5,890 nt of DNA from contig JAVBYK010000406.1 in the NCBI GenBank assembly GCA_030824095.1, positions 1 to 5,890 on the forward strand. The letters are read 5' to 3'. A program made the position numbers and the translations under genes. Of the stretch, positions 5,675 to 5,890 are shown piece by piece; positions within the stretch are counted from its first letter, which is position 1; each line of letters opens with the position of its first letter. Under the pieces are notes generated by a model. It did no database searches. It saw only the letters and a list, made by a program, of their open reading frames with translations, and was not told the DNA's origin. Source of the stretch: a bacterium (GTDB lineage: Bacteria; Pseudomonadota; Gammaproteobacteria; Burkholderiales; Burkholderiaceae_C).

Positions 5675-5890
5675 TCAGGCCTTTAAAAACTCCGATTTTC
5701 CACCCAACCACCGGGTCACATGGCGCGCGGCCAATGCGGGGTGGTGATCCAGCAGCATGGGCGCCTCACGCCGGGCCCATTCCAGCAGCGCCGTGTCGTG
5801 GTTCAGATCAGCAAAGCGCAGCATGGCATCGCCCGACTGGCGGGCACCGAGAAACTCGCCCGGCCCCCGAATCTCCAGGTCGCGCCGGGC
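5675..5890 (-). CDS. recG: ATP-dependent DNA helicase RecG, C-terminal 71 residues (cut by the right window edge)
   Basis: RecG is a superfamily 2 double-strand DNA translocase that remodels stalled replication forks and branch-migrates Holliday junctions during repair. Only the C-terminal end is in the window. The minus-strand frame is open from the edge to the TGA at 5677-5675. The first visible residues, ARRDLEIRGPGEFLGARQSG, match the strongly conserved block after the last helicase motif, in or next to the TRG translocation region. The rest (LRFADLNHDTALLEWARREA, then HHPALAARHVTRWLG) aligns in layout with the E. coli RecG tail, which ends at a similar distance. The helicase motifs and the wedge domain lie outside. 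It is the most upstream gene of the minus-strand cluster seen here, and its last codons supply the ribosome binding site of the next gene. Confidence 0.93.
   Translation of the reverse strand, partial: ARRDLEIRGPGEFLGARQSGDAMLRFADLNHDTALLEWARREAPMLLDHHPALAARHVTRWLGGKSEFLKA

Noticed and set aside
1..5890. Mobile elements, CRISPR arrays, tRNA or rRNA genes, riboswitches and signs of horizontal transfer
   Set aside because: No transposase or integrase, regular direct repeats, RNA-gene motifs or compositional break were seen in the sequence or its flanking gaps.

Overview
This is a compact, GC-rich stretch of bacterial chromosome. Gene content, protein similarity and order (recG and oxyR followed by ubiA) point to a betaproteobacterium of the order Burkholderiales, probably Comamonadaceae or a close relative. 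The taxon is inferred from recalled family resemblance, not from a search. No mobile element, CRISPR array, tRNA or rRNA gene is visible, and coding density is high throughout.

Layout, left to right. (1) Bases 1-1361, minus strand: the first 453 codons of argS (arginyl-tRNA synthetase); its C-terminal end lies beyond the left edge. (2) Bases 1362-1490: a 129-base divergent intergenic region with one candidate promoter for each flanking gene. The argS candidate predicts a leaderless or nearly leaderless mRNA. (3) Bases 1491-1808, plus strand: a small secreted PsiF-repeat protein, the only plus-strand gene. (4) Bases 1809-1868: a 60-base convergent gap with an 11-pair hairpin. (5) Bases 1869-5890, minus strand: five tightly packed genes transcribed right to left, recG (3' end only), an unrecognised membrane-anchored protein, oxyR, a Dyp-type haem peroxidase and ubiA. 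Their gaps are 5, 27, 25 and 5 bases, so they probably form one operon or a strongly coupled cluster.

How the genes may work together. OxyR is a thiol-based peroxide sensor with both sensor cysteines intact (C199 and C208). The next gene encodes a haem peroxidase with no export signal, and the last makes a ubiquinone precursor for the respiratory chain. A link between peroxide sensing, peroxide disposal and respiration is plausible but is inferred from adjacency only. RecG (DNA repair) and the membrane-anchored protein upstream may share the transcript without sharing a function.

Most of the window is ordinary housekeeping sequence. The least explained elements are the 339-residue membrane-anchored protein between recG and oxyR, the perfect hairpin over its stop codon, and the oxyR-peroxidase pairing. 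No convincing new system is evident.
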